Virus record (IMG/VR): IMGVR_UViG_3300030101_000446
Location: 1-39,651 of that record
Reading direction: 5' to 3' (one strand)
DNA: 39,651 nt
DNA from: a virus
Part shown: positions 20,701-29,403 of the stretch, piece by piece
Position numbering within the stretch: the stretch's first letter is position 1
Layout: each line of letters starts with the position of its first letter
Made by a program: the position numbers and the translations under genes
The notes under the pieces: generated by a model
Database searches by the model: none
What the model saw: the letters and a program-made list of their open reading frames with translations, nothing else
Told to the model about the DNA's origin: nothing

Positions 20701-23700
20701 ACAGAGCTGTTAGGGGTACTGAAGAAGGTATTGAAATACTAAGGCAGTATACAAAGAACCGTAATGATGAGAGCATACAAAAAGTAGTAGACAATATAGA
20801 CCAGATACCATTAAATGAAATCTTTAACATACTTAGAAACCCTAAAGAACAAAAGTTATCACAGAAACTATATGAACAGATATTAAGAATAAACAACGAG
20901 TTCTTAGAAAACTTAGCTAGTGAGGGTGAAATATCTAGGGAAGCTGAAATGGACTACAAAAAAACATTTGTTGATTACGAAGGTGTAGTAGAGCGTATGG
21001 GTAGGTTGTTTCCAGATGGTAGCATAGGTGCGTATTTACATAAGTTTTCTCGTGACTATAGAATGCAGACCCTTAGAAATTTTGTTGTTCAAAGGTTGAC
21101 TAGACCACAGATAGACAACAGTGCATCTTCTAGGATGAGACCTTGGGAGGTTGGTTTACAATTACCCAATAAGAAAACAGAAATATTATCAAGGAAAGAA
21201 GGTCAGGATGTATTCTTTTTAGATGATGGTTTTAAAGACTTGCAAATAAAAGATGCGATGTTTGGTAAACAACGTATGACCTTAGGTAAGTTGTTTGAGA
21301 TAAAGGAAAATAATTATAAAGGTTATGAAAATTTTAAGAACGAGATAAATGACATACTTACTGCTGTCGTAATGCGTGTACCTATGGATTCAATAAGTGG
21401 TGCACACGGTTTAGAACTTGCTGGGTTTACAGGTATAAAAGGGTTTGGTAGTCTACTACATCCCAGAAGTATGAGAGCGTTAGGTGGTGCTGACTTAGAC
21501 GGTGACAAGGCTTTTGTATTCTTTGGTGGTGAGTCTAGTGGCTTTAAAAAATCCTGGCGTCAAATGTATGAAAGTGCTAAAGATGAGTACCTGAAGGATG
21601 GTGGCACTAGAGAAGGTGACAATAAGAATGAGATAGACCCTCTTACTAAACAAACTTACGGTGAGCAGTTAGCTGTAAGAGATGAAGTAACAATGAAAAA
21701 GTCTAAGCATCTTACTGCACAGTATTCTCCATACTGGAGAGAGTTTATGAGTAGAGGTGCATATACTGGTAGAGATATGTTAGGTGTAGCTGTTACTAGA
21801 CGTATGGCAATACTTGGTGCTTACAATTCTATTAGAGGTGCAACTGACCAACAAGTTACTGAGCCAATAACACTTACTTATAATAAAGGTGGTAAGAAAG
21901 TAACAGAAAAAGACAGCATTGTACTTACAAAAGATAGGTATAGTGTACCTTACATTGTTACTAAAGACGGTGTAGCTACTAAAAGAAGAATAATATTTGA
22001 ACTAAAGAAAACAGACCAAGACTTACAAAGGTTTAGAGAAATGTCTAGAGCGGCGATTGCTTTAGGTTCTGACCCTATGGATGAGGCTGGTCTAAGAGGT
22101 GAGCTGTTTGAACCTAAGATGTTAGATACTTTATTTAGATATAAAGTGTTTGATGTAAACGACAAAGGAAAGCTTAGTATAAACAAGTTTGAAACTAAGA
22201 TGATAAATGAAGGTAAGAGAGATTACCTAAAAAATAAAAGTTTACATAAGAAGTTTTTAGAAGCTAACAGCGTGTTGTATGGCAGAAATCATTTGGAGGG
22301 TAGAAGGTTTACATACTCTGAGATACAACAAGGTGCTAGAGCATTTGATTTTATGCCTGAGTCATCTAGAAATACGTTTTTACCACAGTTAGCAGAGTCT
22401 ATTAAGGGTATTAACTGGTCAGATAATATGTTTAAACACGCAAACGAAGCTGTTATAAATAGAATATACTTTGAACACGCTGATTTAGTTAGAGAAAATG
22501 AGTGGCTCAAAGATGCTATGGGTAGAAGTAGTTTGAGAACAGAAAAAGGTCAGTTTATACAGAATGTATTAGATGGTGAGTTGTACACAAGAGCTGGTAG
22601 AGAACGTATAGGTGGTAGTGAAAAGATATTTGAAGAGTACATAAAAAAGTTTGGAGACATACCTTATAGGTTTAGAAATGTAGATTTTACAAAACAAAAT
22701 AACCGTGAGTTTTATTTAGAACATTTAATGTTAAAAGCTGAAGACTTTCTAGTGAACGATTTGAGCGATATGGCTTCGTTAAAAAGTATAAGCACAGTTG
22801 CAGAAGGTATGGACCCAAAAAGAATAGGTGATATACATTCTAAGGTAGATGAAATAAAATCTAAGACTGTTTATATGGCACAGAAACGTAGAGATATGGA
22901 CGATGCACTTAGGAGAATGGGTGATTTAGAGTTTGTACAGTTTGAATCTGGACCAGAAGGTTTAAGAGAAGTAAAACTAAACAGAACATTAACACAAGAA
23001 ATAGAAAAAGCTCGTCAACAGTTTGGTTTTAATGATAGAGCTAGTGCTATGAATGACAGAGTGAGGACAGACGCTCTGATAAGAAGATATAAAAAAGAAC
23101 TATCTCCACAGGAAAAAGATTTATTTGATATGCTTTATATAGGAACTTATAGTAAAGGTGATAGAAAAGCATTGAGTACATTAGAAAAGCTAGAACAAAC
23201 TGTTGGTTTAAAGCAACCTGAAATGCAACAGGCATTAGAACAATTAAGAAAGAACGCTGTTAACACATCACTTATTAGAGAGGGCGTAAACTCTAAAGAA
23301 ATATCTGATAAGAACCTAAAGAAATTCTTTACAAACTATGAACAAATAATTAAAAAGAGTAGAGTAGAATTAACTGAAACACAGAAAGAACAGTTAATGC
23401 GTGAAGCTGAGGGCAATGAACCTGTGACTACGTTTAAAGATGCAGAAGGTAAGGAGTATACTAATCAATTTATAGATGCAAACTTAATAGATGCTAAAAG
23501 TAAAAAGTATTTAGATGAAGTAAAGCCTTTTACAGGATTGTTTGAGGGTAAAGTTAAAGACCCAGAAATGCGTAGGCTATATGACAGTTTAACAGAACAC
23601 TTAGAACACTACCATAACTTAGACGTTATAAATTTAAATGGATTTTTTAGAGGTATATTTAAAAAGAACATTAACGAAGCTACGAAGGTAGACCTACAAC

Positions 23701-26516
23701 AGTTAGATAGAATATTTTTGGATATGCGTGACGGTACTTGGTGGCGTAATACTATGGACTATATGACTGGTAAGGATAAAAACCCTAAGATAAAGAAAGC
23801 ATACTACTGGATGTTTCCAAAAGCTATTGACAGAGACTTAATGCGTAACCCTGCTATGATGGAGTGGGTAGAAGATGTAGGACCATACAAAGATAAGCTA
23901 GGCAATACATTTGAAAACGCTAGGACTGTAAGACCTACTAGTGTTATAGGTACAATACAACAACTTGCACACAGAACTCAAGAGTTGTCTATGCAAAAGT
24001 ATGAAGATGAAGCATCTCTATGGCGTGATGAATTGCGACCATATGTGTCGGCTTTAAAAGATGGTGACGTGTTATTTGAAATAGCCGTTGCTAAACGTGA
24101 GCTACGTTATATGAAAGACAAGTTAAGAAAGAGATACAAAGACAGCTCTAGTGAGTTAACATCTAAAGAAATGGTTTACGAAGAAAACTGGAAAGCATTA
24201 GAAAAACAATGGAATGTATTAAAGAATAAGAATTATATAGTACCTACTAAAGAAGGCAACATACAAAAAACTGGTGAAGCTGTAGTCAATAGTATAGATA
24301 ACATTATAACTAGATACAATATTAAGACTAGGAAGTGGTTGACTGGTACAGAATCAACTAATAAGTGGTTGAAGATAGCAGAGAATAGCAATGGTGATGT
24401 TACTTGGACTGGTTTAGACAAGCTACGCCGTGAGTTTCATAAATATATTATGAAAACTGTGCAGGAAAATAAGACTATACCTATAGAGGAACTTGGTATA
24501 GATGGTATGAGACAAATAGTAAAACGTATACTTATTAGTCAGACGCCCGGTAGGCTAAGAAACTTTGACAGACTTCAGGAAGCACGTAAAAGTCTAGAGG
24601 TTACACCGTTTGACCAGACAGGTGACCTAGGACCAGAGTATTATTTCCCACATATGTCATTTAATAGAAAGTCAGCAAAGAATAAATTAAAAAGTGCGTT
24701 AGATAAGATAGTTAACGACCCAGAGTTAAGTAAAGAAGAAATAGCTAAGGAGTCTAAAAAGATTATACATCAATTTAAAAAGATGACTGGTGATTTTATG
24801 ACTAAGGATGAGATGGGTGATAACTTTGACGTTATGCAGGATGTACTTACTAATATGGCTAACAACAAGGAAGCCAAGGCTAAGTCAATACTTACCAACG
24901 ACCTAAAGCGTGTTGGTAACCAGTTTAGTAGGGATGCACACATAGGTGGTTGGGAGTTAACACCTGAAGCTTATGAAATGTATATGAAAAACAGTATTAA
25001 TACATTTTATAAACAAGCTATGCAGTTATCTGCTAGAACATCTATGTTTAACTTTAACAACTCTTTCTACAAAAAAACAAAAGATGGTAACCTTACTAAT
25101 GCTTGGATGAACTTCTTTAAACTGTACACACAGAGTGCTATGGGATACCCTACACATATACCAGAGCATATAATGAACGACCCAAAGATGAACATAAAAG
25201 GCACAGCTTATAAGTGGTTAGCTGATTCTACTGCAAAGAAAAGAATTGATTTCATAGGAAAGAAACTTGGTTTAAGTAGGAAAGAATTAGAAAAGTTTAA
25301 CCTAGACGAGAAGTCTATAGATGAATTAAGTGGTGTAGAATATAACCAGATACAGGGCTGGGGTGCTTTAGAAGCTAAGTGGCAGTTGGCATCATTACTT
25401 GCACACCCTAAGAGTTCTATTGCAAACCTGTATGGTGGTACTGTTCATACTTGGGTAAGCACTGGTTATAATAATTTAAAGAATGCTAGGAATTTTGACT
25501 ATTTAAAAACTAATGTCAATCCTAGGTGGGAAAATATGAAGGACGTTGAACGCTGGTTGCAGTCTAAAGGTATTATAGAAGAGTTTTTGGTACACGAAGC
25601 AGGTCTAAACCCACAGTTAAAAAGTAAAAAGAACCAAGATTTTATCAGACAAGCAATCGCTAAAATAAAGAGAGACCCTAACTTTAGTGACGAAAGCCTA
25701 GCACAACTGGCTAAAAAGAATGGTATTACGGACCGTGCTTTTGCAGTAGCAAGTTCGTTTATGCGTGTACCAGAAAGAATTTTAAGACGTGACTCGTTTA
25801 TGGCTCACTACCTACAGGCTAAAGACCAGTTTGGTGGTGCAATAGCTGACTACGATAGTCCGTTTCTAATTAATTATGCTAAGCGTGGCGTCAAAGGTAC
25901 ACAGTTCTTGTACTCTGCACCGTTTAGACCATTGTTTACAAATAGCACACTGGGTAGGGTGTTTAGTAGATTCCAACTATGGAGCTGGAATAGTGTTCGT
26001 TTTAGAAATGACGTGGTAAGACGAGCAGAACTTGCAGGGTATCGTGAAGGTACACCTGAGTATGATGCTTTTAAACGTCTAGCTATAGCTGATTTAATGA
26101 TGTTATCATTGTCAAACTTATTTATGTATAGCTTGTTTGAAAGTTCACTTCCAGCTCCTTGGAACTGGTTCCAAGATACTGCTGACTATCTTATGGGTGA
26201 TGAAAAAGAAAGAGACAGGGCGTTCTTTGGTTCACCACTTGGTCCAGTACAAGCTATTACACCTCCGTCACTAAGGTTGTTACCACCTATGTTTAAGTGG
26301 ATGGTAAGTGGAGACAGTGAAAGGTTAACTGACTATTACCTATGGACCATACCACCTTTTGGTAGGATAATAAGAGATGTTGTAGGTCCGGGTGGAATTA
26401 TAGAGAATCCTTTCTATACTGTTACTAAATTTACAGGGCTACCGTTAATGCAAACGGGACAGCTTATTAAACAAGAGAATAAACCGGAAGCTATACGAGG
26501 GAGGTTTCTTTACTAA
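17775..26516 (+). CDS. giant virion protein with two-barrel RNA polymerase core
   Basis: A 2,913-residue protein. Residues 817-895 (ISDGAIIA, KYAIHIASPEL with Lys860, MLMPDSAVKQAG with Lys889) resemble the beta-like double-psi barrel of single-chain phage RNA polymerases, where DGA, K and SA-x-K recur. Residues 1201-1244 read R-x-P (Arg1201, Pro1203), then LHPRSMRALGGADLDGDKAF with Asp1240, Asp1242 and Asp1244, the D-x-D-G-D metal-binding loop of the beta-prime-like barrel. Following helices (DMLGVAVTRRMAILGAYNS; FREMSRAAIALGSDPMDEAG) fit the bridge-helix and downstream regions. Known relatives include crAss-like phage virion polymerases and YonO/QDE-1. N- and C-terminal parts are unrecognised; about 2770-2790 is hydrophobic. 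Inferred: polymerase ejected with the DNA to transcribe early genes. It lies in a run of ejection-type genes. Confidence 0.75.
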   Translation: MADPKQFSPKFDEQQIRGVIDQYVRFPDAFNDKDDDIQVLEDHASYYRIPFARNKNHQDAFVTRMLKQAGAGFMEGFTTLPPEKLGVGSEPEDTWEGISRNLGHLSGFVGYLPGGKTLRKLGVLKSYSRIAEGIRGKSVPMVAANALQSRVGRAMEPILKDLPDWATSGIVPDLAQGAFHLGTASAVSSWTHGVGEMFKAAGFGAVAGGAFRGIGNMPGFGKRIDASQMKPNGRPDFSKLEQGQKFDLAMRTTAGMAFQGLPSTLQGATTEEQVYQYAMGAFFGFGEIPYQTRTSRQYLAESIKEKYGPDPEMNPKWDTLTKEMKDIVSRDFKETFQYSADGPSESSYVLFDILSNRGMNLKQIEDLANEYGRAYNVDPVTGEISAKTLSPKEVKEYRDAYVKDPRFEDPQDLDMHIAEIQEVPGRLMGKNGYTDQVFPKLTTVERIDRSNEIYKEWRKLQNEDTKPIPGAEQKIINYIEKTYGQSLTENEKGWWRRWAETNRKQKWVEQIEVVDDKVRVLEEKTNSLGNTKNLSQEPLIIEDGYRAEYKRVNRGRELPPEDQYFRVLDHIVYRGKEHDLARAEQNISRQKLVEIRKKFKDKEMDYNDLKEMADLEASRYMKGVRKKLIETMWKDDYYYYGGKGDNKKMYFVKKHPSIVKNKNIHKTVKRQLFTEMRKSKVDGYREAYNEARDKWVEQHKDVKNASEVYDKMYASNVLYDLTMNGFSTRTKDLKQGIATVLGKGFINDPKGFNKRQQIWFNTGLSANPKYVIDYIRNNGKRDISSKDPNFKVGLFSEADGKNIKLTDGAERYAEISDGAIIARAEVVDALNMDKGLPTSGKMNKSFIVAPDSKEGALLGKYAIHIASPELQQMMESRGIHMLMPDSAVKQAGNRISKRGELSYEPDFVNKKYDITFNGELFDVPINSFRTIMSEITSEKFLKRQQVPKQMYSVLSQYGHKSIDAKVMEDMYKSLSDRAVRGTEEGIEILRQYTKNRNDESIQKVVDNIDQIPLNEIFNILRNPKEQKLSQKLYEQILRINNEFLENLASEGEISREAEMDYKKTFVDYEGVVERMGRLFPDGSIGAYLHKFSRDYRMQTLRNFVVQRLTRPQIDNSASSRMRPWEVGLQLPNKKTEILSRKEGQDVFFLDDGFKDLQIKDAMFGKQRMTLGKLFEIKENNYKGYENFKNEINDILTAVVMRVPMDSISGAHGLELAGFTGIKGFGSLLHPRSMRALGGADLDGDKAFVFFGGESSGFKKSWRQMYESAKDEYLKDGGTREGDNKNEIDPLTKQTYGEQLAVRDEVTMKKSKHLTAQYSPYWREFMSRGAYTGRDMLGVAVTRRMAILGAYNSIRGATDQQVTEPITLTYNKGGKKVTEKDSIVLTKDRYSVPYIVTKDGVATKRRIIFELKKTDQDLQRFREMSRAAIALGSDPMDEAGLRGELFEPKMLDTLFRYKVFDVNDKGKLSINKFETKMINEGKRDYLKNKSLHKKFLEANSVLYGRNHLEGRRFTYSEIQQGARAFDFMPESSRNTFLPQLAESIKGINWSDNMFKHANEAVINRIYFEHADLVRENEWLKDAMGRSSLRTEKGQFIQNVLDGELYTRAGRERIGGSEKIFEEYIKKFGDIPYRFRNVDFTKQNNREFYLEHLMLKAEDFLVNDLSDMASLKSISTVAEGMDPKRIGDIHSKVDEIKSKTVYMAQKRRDMDDALRRMGDLEFVQFESGPEGLREVKLNRTLTQEIEKARQQFGFNDRASAMNDRVRTDALIRRYKKELSPQEKDLFDMLYIGTYSKGDRKALSTLEKLEQTVGLKQPEMQQALEQLRKNAVNTSLIREGVNSKEISDKNLKKFFTNYEQIIKKSRVELTETQKEQLMREAEGNEPVTTFKDAEGKEYTNQFIDANLIDAKSKKYLDEVKPFTGLFEGKVKDPEMRRLYDSLTEHLEHYHNLDVINLNGFFRGIFKKNINEATKVDLQQLDRIFLDMRDGTWWRNTMDYMTGKDKNPKIKKAYYWMFPKAIDRDLMRNPAMMEWVEDVGPYKDKLGNTFENARTVRPTSVIGTIQQLAHRTQELSMQKYEDEASLWRDELRPYVSALKDGDVLFEIAVAKRELRYMKDKLRKRYKDSSSELTSKEMVYEENWKALEKQWNVLKNKNYIVPTKEGNIQKTGEAVVNSIDNIITRYNIKTRKWLTGTESTNKWLKIAENSNGDVTWTGLDKLRREFHKYIMKTVQENKTIPIEELGIDGMRQIVKRILISQTPGRLRNFDRLQEARKSLEVTPFDQTGDLGPEYYFPHMSFNRKSAKNKLKSALDKIVNDPELSKEEIAKESKKIIHQFKKMTGDFMTKDEMGDNFDVMQDVLTNMANNKEAKAKSILTNDLKRVGNQFSRDAHIGGWELTPEAYEMYMKNSINTFYKQAMQLSARTSMFNFNNSFYKKTKDGNLTNAWMNFFKLYTQSAMGYPTHIPEHIMNDPKMNIKGTAYKWLADSTAKKRIDFIGKKLGLSRKELEKFNLDEKSIDELSGVEYNQIQGWGALEAKWQLASLLAHPKSSIANLYGGTVHTWVSTGYNNLKNARNFDYLKTNVNPRWENMKDVERWLQSKGIIEEFLVHEAGLNPQLKSKKNQDFIRQAIAKIKRDPNFSDESLAQLAKKNGITDRAFAVASSFMRVPERILRRDSFMAHYLQAKDQFGGAIADYDSPFLINYAKRGVKGTQFLYSAPFRPLFTNSTLGRVFSRFQLWSWNSVRFRNDVVRRAELAGYREGTPEYDAFKRLAIADLMMLSLSNLFMYSLFESSLPAPWNWFQDTADYLMGDEKERDRAFFGSPLGPVQAITPPSLRLLPPMFKWMVSGDSERLTDYYLWTIPPFGRIIRDVVGPGGIIENPFYTVTKFTGLPLMQTGQLIKQENKPEAIRGRFLY

Positions 26517-26701
26517 TGCCAATACCTAATCATTGTGTTGAATGTGATAAACCACTTACTAATGATGACGGATACTTATGTAAATCCTGTCAAGATAAAG
26601 AACGTGAAAAGAATATGGTTAAGACTACTAGTACTGGTGTTGACTTAACAAAAATATTACCAAGTTTAAATGAAAAAGAAAATTCTACAAGACGCTATTA
26701 A
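26516..26701 (+). CDS. small zinc-ribbon-like protein
   Basis: A 61-residue protein whose ATG overlaps the stop of the giant gene. HCVECDKPL and LCKSCQDK supply two CxxC pairs, a likely zinc-binding knuckle of the treble-clef/DksA type in miniature, followed by a charged, unstructured tail. A role with the virion RNA polymerase is possible from position alone, but there is no direct evidence. Confidence 0.6.
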   Translation: MPIPNHCVECDKPLTNDDGYLCKSCQDKEREKNMVKTTSTGVDLTKILPSLNEKENSTRRY

Positions 26702-28205
26702 AAAATTTAGTACCTCTGAGTATATGCCAAGCATAAGTAAACGAGATTTAGTCTCTGCTGGTTTGATGACCGGTGTAGCTGTACCCACAGCACAAAAACA
26801 AGGTGCTATTGACTTAACATCGGATGATAACTTAGAAAAATTTAAAGCTGGTGCAACTGTTGTTAGTGCATTAGGTGCTGGTATGTTATTAAGTAAAGGT
26901 GGAGGTCGTGTTGGCAGAGCTATAACTAGAAAAGAAGCATCTAGAAATATACCTGAACAAAAAATAAGAGACGCTGGTGTATCACAAATAGCTAATAATG
27001 TTCGTAGTGATAAATTTCAAAAAGTATTAGGTCAATTTTATGGTAGTGGTTTTATGGAAAGAATGGTTTCTATAGGACAAGTTGCTGGTATGGGTGGTCT
27101 TAGAGCTATTGGTCAGTATTTAAACCCAAGAGAATCGTTTGCAACAAGAATGTCTGGCATCCCTAGATATTTAAAAAATGCTATTAACACACAAAGACGT
27201 GATGTTCTGGATGTTCAAGAAGAAGTTTCTAAATTAGTTAAACCAGCTAAAGACGCATCGGATGAGGTTAAAAAAGCATACAATGTTGAAGTAAAAAGGT
27301 TAATGAAAGAAAAAGATATTGATGGTGGGTTTAAAATATTACATAACAAAATAATAAATGACTATTCTAACGCACTAATATTTAATAAAAAACCTGTAAA
27401 ACAACTGTCTGATTATGCAGAAAGATTTGTAAATGAAATAAGTTACAAACAACTTATTGAAGAGAACAAAGGTTTACTACCACAAGAAGCTATAGATAAT
27501 TTAATTAATGTTCAGGGTATAGGTAAAACTGGTACTAAATATTTAAAGTTAAATGATAGGGCTTTAAGGCAAGGTGGTGATGTATTAAGGGGTATACAAT
27601 TTGATTCCAAAAGTGCAAAATGGTTTGAAAGTGTAAATCGTGGGGAAAAAAGTCCAGAAAAAATTTTTGAAAACGCCATTTCAATTTTTGGTAAAAATTC
27701 GGTCTTCGATTTAAGTAATGGTAAAATGGAAAAAATACAAATTATATTTAGTCCTAAAATGAAACCTAATATAGACTGGGGTGGATATGCAGGTACTATT
27801 GTATTAGATACTAAGAATCCTAAAGAAATTATTATGATGGCAGATGACTTGAGAGACTTGTTTGGTATTAAATTAGGTAACACAGTACTTAATGTAAGTA
27901 AAGCTCAACGTACAAAATTTCCACAAGTTTTAAAAAAGATAAACGAAACAGATACTATAAATAGAACTATTGTTCCTAAATCTAAACCAAAAGCTAAACT
28001 AACTAAAGAAACAAAGAAAGTAAATGTAAATGTTATTAAAGCTAGGGCAAATCTAGCTAAGGAAGATATTGATAGAATGGTTGATTTAGCAGAGTCTTAT
28101 GAAAAAAACTTTAAAGAATGGAAACTTACTCCTGAATTTGTAGGAAGTCGTTTAGGTGCAGGTGCAGGAATACTTGGTGTTTACGCTTTAGCGTCAGAAG
28201 ACTGA
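26670..28205 (+). CDS. putative internal virion protein (last late gene)
   Basis: A 511-residue protein overlapping the previous gene by 32 bases. The N-terminus has Gly/Ala-rich hydrophobic segments (residues 28-40 and 60-85, ATVVSALGAGMLLSKGGG), followed by a charged helical middle, a beta-containing region (about 350-400, PNIDWGGYAGTIVLDT), a Lys-rich linker and a short C-terminal hydrophobic end (LGAGAGILGVYALASED). Composition and place at the end of the ejection cluster suggest a virion-internal or membrane-acting protein. No family is recognised. Confidence 0.6.
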   Translation: MKKKILQDAIKKFSTSEYMPSISKRDLVSAGLMTGVAVPTAQKQGAIDLTSDDNLEKFKAGATVVSALGAGMLLSKGGGRVGRAITRKEASRNIPEQKIRDAGVSQIANNVRSDKFQKVLGQFYGSGFMERMVSIGQVAGMGGLRAIGQYLNPRESFATRMSGIPRYLKNAINTQRRDVLDVQEEVSKLVKPAKDASDEVKKAYNVEVKRLMKEKDIDGGFKILHNKIINDYSNALIFNKKPVKQLSDYAERFVNEISYKQLIEENKGLLPQEAIDNLINVQGIGKTGTKYLKLNDRALRQGGDVLRGIQFDSKSAKWFESVNRGEKSPEKIFENAISIFGKNSVFDLSNGKMEKIQIIFSPKMKPNIDWGGYAGTIVLDTKNPKEIIMMADDLRDLFGIKLGNTVLNVSKAQRTKFPQVLKKINETDTINRTIVPKSKPKAKLTKETKKVNVNVIKARANLAKEDIDRMVDLAESYEKNFKEWKLTPEFVGSRLGAGAGILGVYALASED

Positions 28206-28228
28206 TTCCTGTTAAAAGCAGGTATAAA

Positions 28229-28248
28229 AGAGCCGATTGCTCGGCTCT
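28229..28248. terminator. bidirectional intrinsic terminator between convergent blocks
   Basis: AGAGCCGA and TCGGCTCT form a perfect 8-base-pair stem around a TTGC loop. On the - strand the stem is followed by a T-rich run (TTTTAT), on the + strand by a weaker CTTGTT. It lies between the last late stop (28205) and the last early stop (28253), so it most likely ends transcription from both sides, more strongly for the - strand. Confidence 0.85.
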
Positions 28249-28252
28249 CTTG

Positions 28253-28441
28253 TTAATCCATTAGCTTACCCATAGCTATGTAAAACAACTCTGGAGTAAG
28301 TCTTTTTAGATTACCATCTTGACAACGCTTTGCCATTCTGTTAACCACACACTTTAACTCGTACATTACTTGGTCCATTGCACCAGCACCTAGCTGGATA
28401 CCGTGTTCTTTGAATGCTTTCTTTATTTCAGTTTTTGTCAT
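28253..28441 (-). CDS. possible single histone-fold protein
   Basis: A 62-residue protein with a strong AAGGAG site. Its layout resembles a minimal histone fold: a short first helix (KTEIKKAFKEHGI), a loop, a long central helix (MDQVMYELKCVVNRMAKRCQ), a loop with GNLKRLT, and a short third helix (ELFYIAMGKLMD). Archaeal histones show a comparable helix-strand-helix-strand-helix order with a K-x-[TL]-[TI] element before the last helix. If correct, the protein would dimerise and bind DNA. The comparison is by eye; an ordinary three-helix protein remains possible. It is the last early gene and follows a structured leader. Confidence 0.7.
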   Translation of the reverse strand: MTKTEIKKAFKEHGIQLGAGAMDQVMYELKCVVNRMAKRCQDGNLKRLTPELFYIAMGKLMD

Positions 28442-28458
28442 ACTATCTCCTTAATTGA

Positions 28459-28558
28459 GTAAGGTCCCCTCCTACTATCCGATATACTGTGAGGGAGATG
28501 CAATTCACCACTGCTAAACCTCTGTGTATACCTCTCATACTTCGGTCAGGGACCTTAC
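28459..28558 (-). ncRNA. candidate structured RNA A (leader of histone-like gene)
   Basis: A 100-base element closed by a perfect 10-base-pair stem (28459-28468 with 28549-28558). Inside, ATATAC (28482-28487) pairs with GTATAC (28526-28531), a symmetric three-base internal loop follows, and GAGG (28491-28494) pairs with CCTC (28519-28522). The tip is a hairpin, GCAGT-GGTGA-ATTGC in - strand reading. Two of these pairs are G-U on the - strand but A-C mismatches on the + strand, so the transcript is most likely from the - strand. It ends 18 bases before the ATG at 28441. The RNA class is unknown. Confidence 0.5.
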
Positions 28559-28567
28559 TATGTCTAA

Positions 28568-28710
28568 AGAGTCTCAGGTGCCAACCATTATTCATTTGTC
28601 ATTCTTCTTCTTTTTTGGCTGATATATTGGCTAGGTTAACCCATTTTTGCTACTAATATCTGCCTCACAGAGCAACCGTTAGGTTACAAACTCTGACAAA
28701 TTGAGACTCT
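28568..28710 (-). ncRNA. candidate structured RNA B
   Basis: A 143-base element directly upstream of element A. AGAGTCTCA (28568-28576) pairs with TGAGACTCT (28702-28710), and next to it ATTTGTCA (28594-28601) pairs with TGACAAAT (28694-28701). A hairpin at 28673-28686 (TAACC-TAAC-GGTTG in - reading) contains a U-G pair valid only on the - strand. It fills the gap between the MazG-like gene and element A. No known RNA family is recognised. Confidence 0.45.
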
Positions 28711-28718
28711 CTATTTCT

Positions 28719-29204
28719 TTAATCACAATTACTACCCGGTATGCACTTACTCTGTGCCGCTAACGGATTATCGTTCTCGTCACCCGGGTCGTGTGGGCTT
28801 ACATCGTGTATTTTATTGATAGGATTATCAGTTTGACCGATACGTTTATCGTCTTCGTGGTCCCACTTACTACCTTTCTTTAATACGTCTATAAGCTCCA
28901 TTATTTCATTTGCACTGTGCATAGCATTTTCTCTATATGCTTCACTATGTGCTTCGTGTAATGCTCTTAATATAATCTGCATTTTATTAGGTCCTATTGT
29001 CACTGGTTTCTTTTCTTGTGCGTCTGCTTCTAGTTCTAGTAAGTACGCTGTAAGATACACAACTGTATCTAGTACTTCATCTATAGCTTCTTGTAGATTA
29101 GTTAACCCACGTTCACGCCTTATAGGTACCTGCATTTTATATTCTTGTTGACCCTTATCTAATCTTTTCTTTATTAAGTCGATTATTTTATCATTTACTT
29201 CCAT
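28719..29204 (-). CDS. MazG-like nucleotide pyrophosphohydrolase candidate
   Basis: A 161-residue protein with a GGAG site. Residues 36-60 (NLQEAIDEVLDTVVYLTAYL) match the core helix of all-alpha NTP pyrophosphatases (MazG/dUTPase type), with Glu39, Glu43 and Asp46 placed as metal ligands and Tyr50 following. The earlier segment (RLDKGQQEYKMQVPIRRERG) fits the first helix. The rest is a helical stretch and an acidic, probably disordered tail with two Cys. These enzymes remove pyrophosphate from NTPs or alarmones. A second E-x-x-D motif is not obvious, so activity is uncertain. Confidence 0.6.
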   Translation of the reverse strand: MEVNDKIIDLIKKRLDKGQQEYKMQVPIRRERGLTNLQEAIDEVLDTVVYLTAYLLELEADAQEKKPVTIGPNKMQIILRALHEAHSEAYRENAMHSANEIMELIDVLKKGSKWDHEDDKRIGQTDNPINKIHDVSPHDPGDENDNPLAAQSKCIPGSNCD

Positions 29205-29403
29205 TTTTATACTCCATTCCTACATTTATTTTTATAGTAGGTTGATTAGCATTCTTTCTTTTTAACTTGTACATCATTTTTTTTCTTTTTTCACACCAAT
29301 CAAGCAGTCTTTGTATTTTACTATTAGACATTTCTGTTACTGGTTTTTTATCCATACCTCTATATGGTCTTTGTTTAAGAGTCTTTTTCATCACTATACT
29401 CAT
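29191..29403 (-). CDS. small basic protein
   Basis: A 70-residue, strongly basic protein (MKKTLKQRPYRGMDKKPV, then RKKMMYKLKRKNANQ). It overlaps the upstream gene by 29 bases and the downstream gene by 14. An internal ATG four codons later is an alternative start, as no strong ribosome-binding site precedes the first. No domain is recognised; the charge suggests nucleic acid binding. Confidence 0.5.
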   Translation of the reverse strand: MSIVMKKTLKQRPYRGMDKKPVTEMSNSKIQRLLDWCEKRKKMMYKLKRKNANQPTIKINVGMEYKNGSK

